Positions 6,322 to 13,145 of a DNA stretch of 17,564 nt are shown here, in pieces; positions within the stretch are counted from its first letter, which is position 1, and every line of letters starts with the position of its first letter. Both the position numbers and the translations under genes were made by a program. This DNA is from JAVBQU01 sp031548675 (GTDB lineage: Bacteria > Bacteroidota > Bacteroidia > Bacteroidales > P3): the NCBI GenBank assembly GCA_031548675.1, contig JAVBQU010000126.1:1-17564 (forward strand), read 5' to 3'. Below the pieces are notes generated by a model. That model had not been told where the DNA came from and did no database searches. It saw only the letters and a program-made list of their open reading frames with translations.

Positions 6322-7929
6322 ATGAAGCAAACCAAATACATTTTCGTTACAGGAGGCGTTACGTCTTCATTAGGTAAAGGCATTATCTCAGCATCTTTAG
6401 CACGCTTGCTGCTTTGTAGAGGGTACACAGTAACTATTCAAAAGTTCGATCCTTATATTAATATTGATCCCGGAACACTCAATCCCTATGAACATGGCGA
6501 ATGTTATGTAACCGAAGATGGTGCCGAAACTGATTTGGATTTAGGTCATTACGAGCGATTTACCAATGTTTTCACTTCGCAGGGTAATAATGTTACCACC
6601 GGACGTATTTATCAATCAGTAATAGAAAAAGAACGCAGGGGAGATTATTTAGGAGAAACCGTACAGGAAATTCCGCATATCACTGATGAAATTAAAACCT
6701 GCATGAAAATTCTGGGCGAAAAAGGGAATTATGATTTTGTTATAACAGAAATAGGTGGTACTGTAGGCGATATAGAATCGCTACCTTATGTAGAAGCAGT
6801 TCGTCAGATGCGTTGGGAGAATCCATCCGATTCCGTAGTAGTACATCTTACCTATATTCCGTTTTTGGCAGCCGCCGGCGAATTGAAAACCAAGCCTACC
6901 CAGCATTCCGTAAAAACGATGTTGGAACAAGGAGTTCAGCCAGATATTATTGTTTGCCGTACCGAAAAAAGCCTTACTAACAGCATACGCGATAAAGTAG
7001 CTTTGTTTTGCAATGTAAATCGTGATTGTGTTATCGAATCTATCGATGCACCCACTATTTACGAAGTTCCCCTTTTAATGCAGGATGAACAATTGGATGT
7101 TCAAGTGCTTAAAAAACTACACATGCCGATAGAAAATAATTGTGATTTATCGACATGGAAAAATTTTGTACACCGTTTAAAAAATCCCGATTCAGAAGTT
7201 TCTATTGGCTTAGTTGGTAAATATGTAGAACTAAAAGATGCCTATAAATCCATACTCGAATCGTTTGTACATGCCGGAGCCGCTTTAAGTTGCAAAGTAA
7301 AAATACAAATGATTCATTCCGAAAGCGTAAACGAAAATAATCTGGCAGAAAAATTTGCAGGTTTACATGGAATTTTAGTGGCTCCCGGTTTTGGAGAGCG
7401 AGGTATAGCCGGAAAAATCTTAGCCATTACCTATGCCCGTGAAAATAAAATCCCATTTTTAGGAATTTGTTTAGGAATGCAATGTGCAGTGGTCGAATAT
7501 GCCCGTAATGTGTTGGGATACAAAGATGCACATTCTATTGAAATGAATCCCGATACGCCTCATCCGGTTATTGATTTGATGGCAGAGCAAAAATCTGTTT
7601 CATTAAAAGGAGGAACCATGCGTTTAGGTGCCTATCCTTGTGAGGTAAAACAAGGTTCGCATTTATATGAAGCCTATCAAAATACCCAGATATCTGAGCG
7701 CCATCGCCATCGCTATGAATTTAACAACGCATATCTCGAAGAATACGAAAAAGCAGGGATGATTGCAGTGGGAATCAATACAAAAGATCATTTGGTAGAA
7801 GCCGTTGAAATACCAAGTCATCCTTGGTTTGTAGCGGTACAATATCATCCGGAATATAAAAGCACGGTAGCCAATCCACATCCTTTATTTGTAGGTTTTG
7901 TGGATGCAGCTAAAAAACACATGAAATAG
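6322..7929 (+). CDS. pyrG: CTP synthase (glutamine-hydrolysing)
   Basis: 535 residues, the normal full length. It makes CTP from UTP, ATP and glutamine in the cytoplasm. The N-terminal synthetase domain has YIFVTGGVTSSLGKG at 6-20 (P-loop), KFDPYINIDPGTLNPYEHGE at 41-60 and ETDLDLGHYERF at 69-80. The C-terminal class I glutamine amidotransferase domain begins near 293 (VSIGLVGKYVELKDAYKS) and keeps the nucleophile Cys383 in GICLGMQ plus His509 and Glu511 in QYHPE. RHRHRYEFN at 460-468 is also as in the family. It stands alone between its own promoter and the terminator at 8007-8047; yidC follows, a neighbourhood I know from other Bacteroidota. Confidence 0.98.
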   Translation: MKQTKYIFVTGGVTSSLGKGIISASLARLLLCRGYTVTIQKFDPYINIDPGTLNPYEHGECYVTEDGAETDLDLGHYERFTNVFTSQGNNVTTGRIYQSVIEKERRGDYLGETVQEIPHITDEIKTCMKILGEKGNYDFVITEIGGTVGDIESLPYVEAVRQMRWENPSDSVVVHLTYIPFLAAAGELKTKPTQHSVKTMLEQGVQPDIIVCRTEKSLTNSIRDKVALFCNVNRDCVIESIDAPTIYEVPLLMQDEQLDVQVLKKLHMPIENNCDLSTWKNFVHRLKNPDSEVSIGLVGKYVELKDAYKSILESFVHAGAALSCKVKIQMIHSESVNENNLAEKFAGLHGILVAPGFGERGIAGKILAITYARENKIPFLGICLGMQCAVVEYARNVLGYKDAHSIEMNPDTPHPVIDLMAEQKSVSLKGGTMRLGAYPCEVKQGSHLYEAYQNTQISERHRHRYEFNNAYLEEYEKAGMIAVGINTKDHLVEAVEIPSHPWFVAVQYHPEYKSTVANPHPLFVGFVDAAKKHMK

Positions 7930-8006
7930 TTTAATAGTACAGATGGAAAATAATTTCTCAGAAAATCGTAAAGTAATTCTATTAAAAAATAATCAATAAA
8001 ACTATT

Positions 8007-8047
8007 GAAGATCTGGATGCACTAAGTGCGTCAGGTCTTCTTTTTTT
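8007..8047 (+). terminator. Rho-independent terminator after pyrG
   Basis: GAAGATCTGGATGCAC (8007-8022) pairs with GTGCGTCAGGTCTTC (8026-8040) over about 15 bp, with one bulged A, two G-T pairs and another wobble, around a TAA loop. Seven Ts follow directly (8041-8047). It lies 77 nt after the pyrG stop and 39 nt before yidC, so yidC should have its own start; no consensus -7 box was seen there. Confidence 0.85.
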
Positions 8048-8086
8048 GAAAATACATACAACATCTAAAACAGCAGAAATAACAGA

Positions 8087-10039
8087 ATGGATAAGAAAAC
8101 AATTATCGGAATCGTACTAATATTTGCCATCTTTGTAGGCTTTAATATTTGGAAATCACCATCGAAAGAAGAAAAAGCAAGGATGGAGCATGTGAGGGAT
8201 TCGGTGCAGACAGCCCAAAACAAAATTTTTGATTCTATTGCCAAAGCACAATTACAAAATATTCACAATAATGATTCATTAACCCAGAAAGATACAGCTG
8301 CTTTAGCCCGTAAAAAGCACGAGGAACTGCAAAATAAATTGGGTTCATTTGCCCATACAGGCGAAGGCGAAAATAAGATTTATACTTTAGAGAATGATTT
8401 CTATAAAGTAATGATTTCCTCAAAAGGCGGACGTATTGCTTCGGTAGAGTTGAAAAATTTTCAAACCTTTGAAGGAAAACCTTTGATATTGTGTAATGAA
8501 GAAACTTCTGACTTTGGCTTGACTTTTTCGGCAATGAATCGTACCATACAAACCAAAGACCTTTATTTTCAGGCATTTTTGAACAATAAACCATTTACCG
8601 GAAATGAACCAATCCGTATAGATAAACAAGATTCGTTGCAGTTTGCTATGAGGTTGTTTGCAGATGCCGATAGTGCAGTGCTGAATCCTGATAAATATGT
8701 AGAATTTCTATATACGCTTCGTAAAAATGAACATATGATGGGTTTTACGATCAAACTGCATGGAATGTCGGATGTAATTGCTTCCAATGCCCGTTTTGTC
8801 GATATGAACTGGGATGCCAAATTATTACGCCAAGAAAAGAATTTTGCTTACGAAAGACAAAACTCTACTATTTTCTTTAAACCTGTGAATGATGATGTAG
8901 ATTATTTGAAGCAAACCAAGGATGATGAAAACTCCATTAAAACACCTCTGAAATGGATTTCGTTCCAGCAGCAGTTTTTTTCTATGACATTGATAGCTGC
9001 TGATAAATTTGATAATGCAGATTTGAAAAGCATTCATAAAGATGATAAATCGCCTGCGAATGAAATAAAGGATATGTCTGTAGCCATAGGTTTGCCTTAC
9101 ACCCCCGACCAAGATAATACCTATGTAATGAATTATTATTTTGGACCTAATAAATATAAAATACTTAAAAACTACAATTTGGATTTAGAACGCCAAATTC
9201 CCTTAGGATGGGGATTTTTCTTGCTGCAATGGATTAATAGAATTGCAGTAATACCTATTTTTAATGTTTTTGAGCAGTTTAATTGGAATTATGGATTGAT
9301 AATTATTGTAATGACGCTTATACTTAAAATAGTATTGTCGCCTATTGCTTATAAATCCATACTTTCTACAGTCCGTATGAAAGTATTAAAACCCGAAGTT
9401 GATGAAATTGCCGCAAAATACTCCAAACCCGATCAGGCAATGGATAAGCAGCGGGCTACTATGGCTTTGTATAAAAAGGCGGGAGTAAACCCGATGGCGG
9501 GCTGTCTGCCCCAGTTGCTGCAATTACCCATTTTGATTGCGATGTTCCGCTTTTTCCCTGCCAGTATCGAATTGAGGCAGGAAAGTTTCCTTTGGGCTAA
9601 CGATTTATCTACTTATGATGATTTAATTACATTCCCGTTTCATATTCCGGTATTAGGCGACCACTTGAGTATTTTTGCGGTTTTGATGACCATTGCCAGT
9701 TTCCTATATACCAAGTATAACAGTAGTTCTATGATGGGATCTACCAATACGATGCCCGGTATGAAAACGATGATGTATATCATGCCGTTTATTTTCTTCT
9801 TTATGTTCAATAGCTTTTCATCAGCATTGAACTTCTATTATTTCTTGTCAACCATGATAACTTTCGGACAGCAGATTATTATGAAGCAGTTGATAGATGA
9901 AAATAAAATTCATGCACGGATTCAGGAAAATAAAAAGAAAGTAGCAGACAAACCTAAAAAAGCAGGTTGGATGGAACGTTTAGAACAACGTAACCGTCAA
10001 TTGATGGCAGAACGCCAAAAACAGCAAAAGAAGAAATAG
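8087..10039 (+). CDS. yidC: Membrane protein insertase YidC
   Basis: 650 residues, the long Gram-negative form. It inserts and folds inner-membrane proteins with or without the Sec translocon. TM1 is near the N-terminus (MDKKTIIGIVLIFAIFVGFN). Then comes a Bacteroidota-like charged linker (about 25-90), the periplasmic beta-supersandwich domain (about 95-365, with FYKVMISSKGGRIASVELKN and WISFQQQFF), and the conserved insertase core from about 373. The core has GLIIIVMTLILKIVLSPI, the cytoplasmic hairpin MKVLKPEVDEIAAKYSKPDQ, and NPMAGCLPQLLQLPILIAMF at 468-487, followed by the TM3-TM5 segments including SALNFYYFLSTMITFGQQ. The C-terminal tail (about 602-650) is strongly basic and ends in KKK, as expected for ribosome or RNA contact. 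Confidence 0.98.
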   Translation: MDKKTIIGIVLIFAIFVGFNIWKSPSKEEKARMEHVRDSVQTAQNKIFDSIAKAQLQNIHNNDSLTQKDTAALARKKHEELQNKLGSFAHTGEGENKIYTLENDFYKVMISSKGGRIASVELKNFQTFEGKPLILCNEETSDFGLTFSAMNRTIQTKDLYFQAFLNNKPFTGNEPIRIDKQDSLQFAMRLFADADSAVLNPDKYVEFLYTLRKNEHMMGFTIKLHGMSDVIASNARFVDMNWDAKLLRQEKNFAYERQNSTIFFKPVNDDVDYLKQTKDDENSIKTPLKWISFQQQFFSMTLIAADKFDNADLKSIHKDDKSPANEIKDMSVAIGLPYTPDQDNTYVMNYYFGPNKYKILKNYNLDLERQIPLGWGFFLLQWINRIAVIPIFNVFEQFNWNYGLIIIVMTLILKIVLSPIAYKSILSTVRMKVLKPEVDEIAAKYSKPDQAMDKQRATMALYKKAGVNPMAGCLPQLLQLPILIAMFRFFPASIELRQESFLWANDLSTYDDLITFPFHIPVLGDHLSIFAVLMTIASFLYTKYNSSSMMGSTNTMPGMKTMMYIMPFIFFFMFNSFSSALNFYYFLSTMITFGQQIIMKQLIDENKIHARIQENKKKVADKPKKAGWMERLEQRNRQLMAERQKQQKKK

Positions 10040-10051
10040 ACTTGAATTTAG

Positions 10052-10065
10052 TAAATTAGATACGA
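10052..10065 (+). repeat. Short copy of the TAAATTAG/ATACGA module
   Basis: TAAATTAGATACGA is made of two modules also found in the arrays at 12756-12839 (TAAATTAG) and 12903-12949 (ATACGAG). It is only 14 nt long and could be chance, but it lies in the same kind of gap as the clearer minus-strand copy at 10310-10334. Confidence 0.35.
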
Positions 10066-10185
10066 AATGTAAAATGATTCATCATTTGTATAATCGTTTT
10101 TACGATATTAAATACATGAAGTTTTTGATTTGTAAATGGTAATTTTTTTGCTATACTGAGTTTTTATAGGTTAAGGTTGAATATT

Positions 10186-10193
10186 TAACTTTG
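10186..10193 (+). promoter_or_regulatory. Possible -7 box for nhaD
   Basis: TAACTTTG is an exact TAnnTTTG match, but no TTTG lies about 19 nt upstream (only TTTTTA). If used, the nhaD leader would be about 170 nt long and would carry the repeats at 10202-10334. A weaker box, TAACTTTA, lies at 10351-10358 close to the gene. Confidence 0.35.
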
Positions 10194-10201
10194 TTGAATT
10201 C

Positions 10202-10259
10202 GCAAGCTCGGTTATAAAGTTTCTTGTACCTAAAAACAGATTGGCTTTGTCGAGCTTGC
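10202..10259. repeat. 9-bp perfect inverted repeat before nhaD
   Basis: GCAAGCTCG (10202-10210) and CGAGCTTGC (10251-10259) are exact reverse complements 40 nt apart; a small GCCCT-TGC-AGGGC hairpin (10258-10270) abuts the right arm. The 331-nt gap 10040-10370 holds this pair, the two dispersed-repeat fragments that follow, and short A/T-rich hairpins near 10072-10106 just after yidC; no gene is seen. Confidence 0.45.
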
Positions 10260-10273
10260 CCTTGCAGGGCTAT

Positions 10274-10302
10274 GGTTGCTTCGTTGTTCCTTCTCGCAAT
10301 GA
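10274..10302. repeat. Degenerate half copy of the dapB-dapF palindromic repeat
   Basis: GGTTGCTTCGTTGTTCCTTC followed by TCGCAATGA closely resembles the right arm of the repeat at 1932-2016 (GATTGCTTCGTCGTTTCTCC, then TCGCAATGACG), with only a few differences. The matching left arm is absent, so this is a half element. Confidence 0.6.
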
Positions 10303-10309
10303 AGGACAT

Positions 10310-10334
10310 CTCGTCAACTTGTTTACTCGTATCT
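10310..10334 (-). repeat. Minus-strand copy of the AGATACRAG-TAAACAAG-TTGACGAG module
   Basis: Read on the minus strand, 10334-10310 is AGATACGAG, TAAACAAG, TTGACGAG without gaps. The same three words, in the same or shuffled order, occur on the plus strand at 12756-12788 and 12903-12940. It directly follows the half palindrome at 10274-10302. Confidence 0.6.
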
Positions 10335-10370
10335 AAAACTTCATATTTCATAACTTTATAATTACAAAAA

Positions 10371-11657
10371 ATGTTTTACCTTGCCATTATTCTTTTTATC
10401 ATAGGCTACCTGGCAATAGCTTTAGAACATCCGCTTAAAGTCAATAAGACCGCATCCGCTTTATTGTTAGCCGTTGTAATGTGGGTAATTTATGCTGTTG
10501 CCGGCGAAGGAATTTTTCCCGCCCGGTATGAACACCATCAACTCGTAGAACATTTAGGAGATATATCTGAAATTATCTTCTTTCTTTTAGGAGCAATGAC
10601 TATAGTCGAATTAATTGATAGTCACGAAGGATTTCGTATTATTACGGATAAAATCCACACTACCAATAAAGTGAAATTGCTATGGATATTGAGTTTTATC
10701 ACATTCTTCTTATCAGCTTTATTAGATAATCTTACCACAGCTATTGTAATGTGTGCTTTGTTGCGGAAACTTATAGCCAATAAGCATGAACGTTGGTTTT
10801 TTGCCGGTATGGTGGTTTTAGCAGCCAATGCAGGCGGAGCATGGTCGCCCATAGGAGATGTTACGACTATCATGTTATGGATAGCAGGAAAAGTAACCAC
10901 ACTGAACATTATTGTCAAAACGTTTTTGCCAAGCTTGGTATCTATGATAGTTCCTTTATGCTGCATTTCTTTATTTATGAAAGGAAATGTTTCCAGACCA
11001 CAAACAGTTACTGGAGAAGAAACACAATTATCAGGCTTTTATCGTAATTTAATATTTGGATTGGGAGTAGGATCATTACTGTTTGTTCCTGTATTTAAAA
11101 CCCTTACAGGGCTTCCCCCTTATCTGGGTATATTATTTGGAGTGGGTATTTTATGGGTTGCAACAGAAATAATCCATAAAAATCATCCTGTTCATCATAA
11201 AAAACTAACTATTAATCAAATGCTTACCAAAATAGATATGCCCAGTGTTTTATTTTTCTTGGGTATATTGCTCGCCGTTGCAGGCTTACAAGTCATGGGG
11301 CATTTAGATGTTCTGGCTGTAGGGTTAAATTCGTTGGTAGGAGAGAGCCATTATACCATAAATCTTATTATTGGCGTACTCTCTTCAGTAGTAGATAATG
11401 TTCCTTTAGTTGCAGGAGCTATGGGAATGTATAATTTTCCTACAGATGATGTATTTTGGGAATTTTTGGCTTATTGCGCAGGTACCGGAGGAAGTTTATT
11501 GATTATCGGCTCGGCAGCAGGAGTTGCTGTAATGGGCATGGAAAAAATAGACTTTATCTGGTACTTGAAAAAGATTTCGATATGGGCATTATTGGGATAT
11601 GCCTCCGGAGCTTTTACATTTTTTATATTGAATGAATATATTTACCACTTATGGTAA
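10371..11657 (+). CDS. nhaD: NhaD-type Na+/H+ antiporter
   Basis: 428 residues, with about 11-12 membrane segments throughout. It belongs to the NhaD/ArsB ion-transporter superfamily and would export Na+ (or Li+) in exchange for protons across the inner membrane. It opens with FIIGYLAIALEHPLKVNKTA, typical of NhaD. Two internally related core motifs are present: SALLDNLTTAIVM (115-127) with ANAGGAWSPIGDVTT (152-166), and SSVVDNVPLVAGAM (338-351) with AGTGGSLLIIGSAAGVA (370-386). These are the inverted halves with the DN pair in each. ArsB or citrate transporters of the same superfamily are less likely because of the GGAWSPIGDVTT and histidine-rich loop (HKNHPVHHKK, 269-278). It stands alone, with a repeat-rich leader. 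Confidence 0.93.
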   Translation: MFYLAIILFIIGYLAIALEHPLKVNKTASALLLAVVMWVIYAVAGEGIFPARYEHHQLVEHLGDISEIIFFLLGAMTIVELIDSHEGFRIITDKIHTTNKVKLLWILSFITFFLSALLDNLTTAIVMCALLRKLIANKHERWFFAGMVVLAANAGGAWSPIGDVTTIMLWIAGKVTTLNIIVKTFLPSLVSMIVPLCCISLFMKGNVSRPQTVTGEETQLSGFYRNLIFGLGVGSLLFVPVFKTLTGLPPYLGILFGVGILWVATEIIHKNHPVHHKKLTINQMLTKIDMPSVLFFLGILLAVAGLQVMGHLDVLAVGLNSLVGESHYTINLIIGVLSSVVDNVPLVAGAMGMYNFPTDDVFWEFLAYCAGTGGSLLIIGSAAGVAVMGMEKIDFIWYLKKISIWALLGYASGAFTFFILNEYIYHLW

Positions 11658-11888
11658 ATTTACTTTTATGATAGATTCATTGTCTTAATGAATGAGAATT
11701 ATATATTCATTGCTAAAAAGTAGATATTTTTATTATAATCAATATTGCTATCCTAATAAAATCTAATTTCTCTCATTTGGCTTTAAGTATATTTTAATAT
11801 AGTGTTTGTGTAAAATTTTGTTCCTTTGTAGCCGGAACGTGAGAGTCCCTCAAAATAATAATGTATATCTATCTAAATTTATATATCA

Positions 11889-12722
11889 ATGAATATAAAT
11901 AATGAATTTTTGATGCAGCAATGGGATAAAATCCTGAATTTTATGGTTAATTCAGGGGGAAAGCTTTTAGCTGCCATTGTTATCCTTTGGGTTGGGTTAC
12001 GTTTAATTAAATTATTGCGCAAAGCCCTCCACAAGATAATGGAGAAAAGAAGTATAGATCCTTCTTTGAGGGGCTTTTTGGTTACAGCTTGCGATGCTAC
12101 ACTTAAAGTATTGCTGGTTATCACAGTTATGTCGATGATAGGTATCGAAATGACCTCATTCATTGCTATTTTGGGAGCAGCCGGCTTGGCTGTAGGGATT
12201 GCTTTACAAGGAACATTACAAAATTTTGCCGGAGGTGTAATTATTTTAATTTTAAAGCCCTTTAAAGTAGGTGATTTTATAGAAGCTTCCGGATTTTCGG
12301 GAAGTGTGAAGCATATCCAAATTTTTCATACACTTTTAGCTACGCCCGATAATAAGCAGATTATTATTCCCAATAGCGAATTGGCGACTAAATCGATTAT
12401 CAACTATACCAAATCCGATATCCGCCGGGTAGACATTACCGTTTCTATTGCTTATGGCGAATCGGTGGACCAAACCCGTGACATTTTATTGAATATAGCA
12501 AAAGCTGATAGCCGAGTACTGACAGAACCCGATCTACCTGTAGTAGTGGTAAGTAGTTTATCCGATAATTCCATACATATTGCATTGCGAATGTGGGTAA
12601 AAACAGCAGATTATTGGGGGGTAATGGGTGGCAGCAATGAAAAAATATACCAACAATTAAATATAGCCCAAATATCTAATCCACAGCAAAAGCTGCAAAT
12701 AGAGATGACAGCTGCAAAATAG
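11889..12722 (+). CDS. mscS: MscS-family small-conductance mechanosensitive channel
   Basis: 277 residues, the size of E. coli MscS. It forms a pressure-gated pore in the inner membrane that releases solutes on osmotic downshock. TM1 is about 23-45, TM2 about 68-88. The pore-lining TM3 is FIAILGAAGLAVGIALQGTL at 91-110, then QNFAGGV with its Gly/Ala pattern. The beta domain starts with PFKVGDFIEASGFSG (124-138), and IIIPNSELATKSIINYT (158-174) is typical. The last part departs from the family: the usual YW-x-x-x-E and GI-x-x-P-x-PQ motifs read VMGGSNEK and QISNPQQ, with a two-residue gap. The 231-nt gap before the gene has two small hairpins (11641-11658 over the nhaD stop; 11675-11693) and no consensus promoter. 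Confidence 0.92.
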   Translation: MNINNEFLMQQWDKILNFMVNSGGKLLAAIVILWVGLRLIKLLRKALHKIMEKRSIDPSLRGFLVTACDATLKVLLVITVMSMIGIEMTSFIAILGAAGLAVGIALQGTLQNFAGGVIILILKPFKVGDFIEASGFSGSVKHIQIFHTLLATPDNKQIIIPNSELATKSIINYTKSDIRRVDITVSIAYGESVDQTRDILLNIAKADSRVLTEPDLPVVVVSSLSDNSIHIALRMWVKTADYWGVMGGSNEKIYQQLNIAQISNPQQKLQIEMTAAK

Positions 12723-12755
12723 TATTTATTGTCTAATGAACGATGGATACTTTTT

Positions 12756-12839
12756 AGATACAAGTAAATTAGTAAACAAGTAGACGAGATACAAGGTACA
12801 AGGTACAAGATATAAGATATAAGATATAAGATATGAGTA
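12756..12839 (+). repeat. Tandem array of 7-8-bp units ending in AG (consensus AYAAGRT)
   Basis: The block can be read as AGATACAAG, TAAATTAG, TAAACAAG, TAGACGAG, then heptamers. In phase from 12784 the units are ACGAGAT, ACAAGGT, ACAAGGT, ACAAGAT, ATAAGAT, ATAAGAT, ATAAGAT, ATGAGTA: eight tandem 7-mers up to 12839. It is part of the 423-nt gap between mscS and the T9SS gene and does not overlap a credible gene. Confidence 0.8.
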
Positions 12840-12842
12840 GCC

Positions 12843-12880
12843 CTATGTGAATCTATGTGTCTATGTTGTAAAATATGTGA
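12843..12880 (+). repeat. Short array of CTATGTGN units
   Basis: CTATGTGA at 12843, CTATGTGT at 12853 and CTATGTTG at 12861, then AATATGTGA at 12872. The units are spaced 8-11 nt. It is a second, different short-period block next to the AYAAGRT array. Confidence 0.5.
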
Positions 12881-12902
12881 CAGATTAAGCATGACAAGAT
12901 TT

Positions 12903-12949
12903 AGATACAAGCAAACTAGATACGAGTTGACAAGTAAACAAGGTACAAG
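12903..12949 (+). repeat. Second array of AG-ending modules
   Basis: The words are AGATACAAG, CAAACTAG, ATACGAG, TTGACAAG, TAAACAAG, GTACAAG in an unbroken row. The first, fifth and sixth repeat words of the array at 12756-12839; TTGACAAG and ATACGAG match the minus-strand copy at 10310-10334. The modules are the same but their order differs. Confidence 0.75.
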
Positions 12950-12960
12950 GATAATAATGA

Positions 12961-13145
12961 ATACTTTATAAACCTTACAAACCTTTAACCATAAACAACT
13001 CAACACCTCAACGATTCAACAATTTTATAAACATTCGACTTTAAACAATTTAATAAATATAAATAACACAAAATTAATTACTAACATTTACCCATTTAAA
13101 ATCAAATTATTATCAAAACCAAATAAACTAAAGTCTTAAAATTAT
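12961..13145 (+). other. G-depleted 5' region of the T9SS gene, with AAACCTT and NNYTCAAC arrays
   Basis: This 185-nt stretch directly before the ATG at 13146 has 3 G against 35 C on the plus strand by my count. Its first part contains two AAACCTT words (12969-12975, 12978-12984) and three tandem octamers, AACTCAAC, ACCTCAAC, GATTCAAC (12997-13020). The rest is A/T-rich. There is no TAnnTTTG box on the plus strand here, so the promoter must lie further up or be non-standard. A transcript of this tract would be almost free of secondary structure. Confidence 0.65.

Noticed and set aside
8235..9112. Several minus-strand frames of 69-119 codons within yidC.
   Set aside because: They are antisense to a full, well-conserved gene and have no recognisable domain.
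10151..10351. A 66-codon minus-strand frame in the yidC-nhaD gap.
   Set aside because: It is composed of the two dispersed-repeat fragments and the 9-bp inverted repeat, so it is repeat sequence read as protein.
12608..12660. A pair of compensating frameshifts in mscS near the G6 run, because the +1 frame reads W-V-A-A-M-K-K.
   Set aside because: The +1 frame has a stop (TAA) directly before it, and the in-frame sequence aligns in length with E. coli MscS (NEKIY opposite LERIK), so divergence is the simpler view.
12756..12949. Possible CRISPR array.
   Set aside because: Units are 7-8 nt and contiguous, with no 25-40-nt repeats separated by unique spacers, and no cas gene is present.
12611..13006. 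A 131-codon minus-strand open frame across the mscS end and the repeat arrays.
   Set aside because: Its protein is mostly Leu/Ile/Tyr/Cys produced by translating the short repeats, it overlaps mscS by more than 100 nt, and it has no domain or plausible start context.
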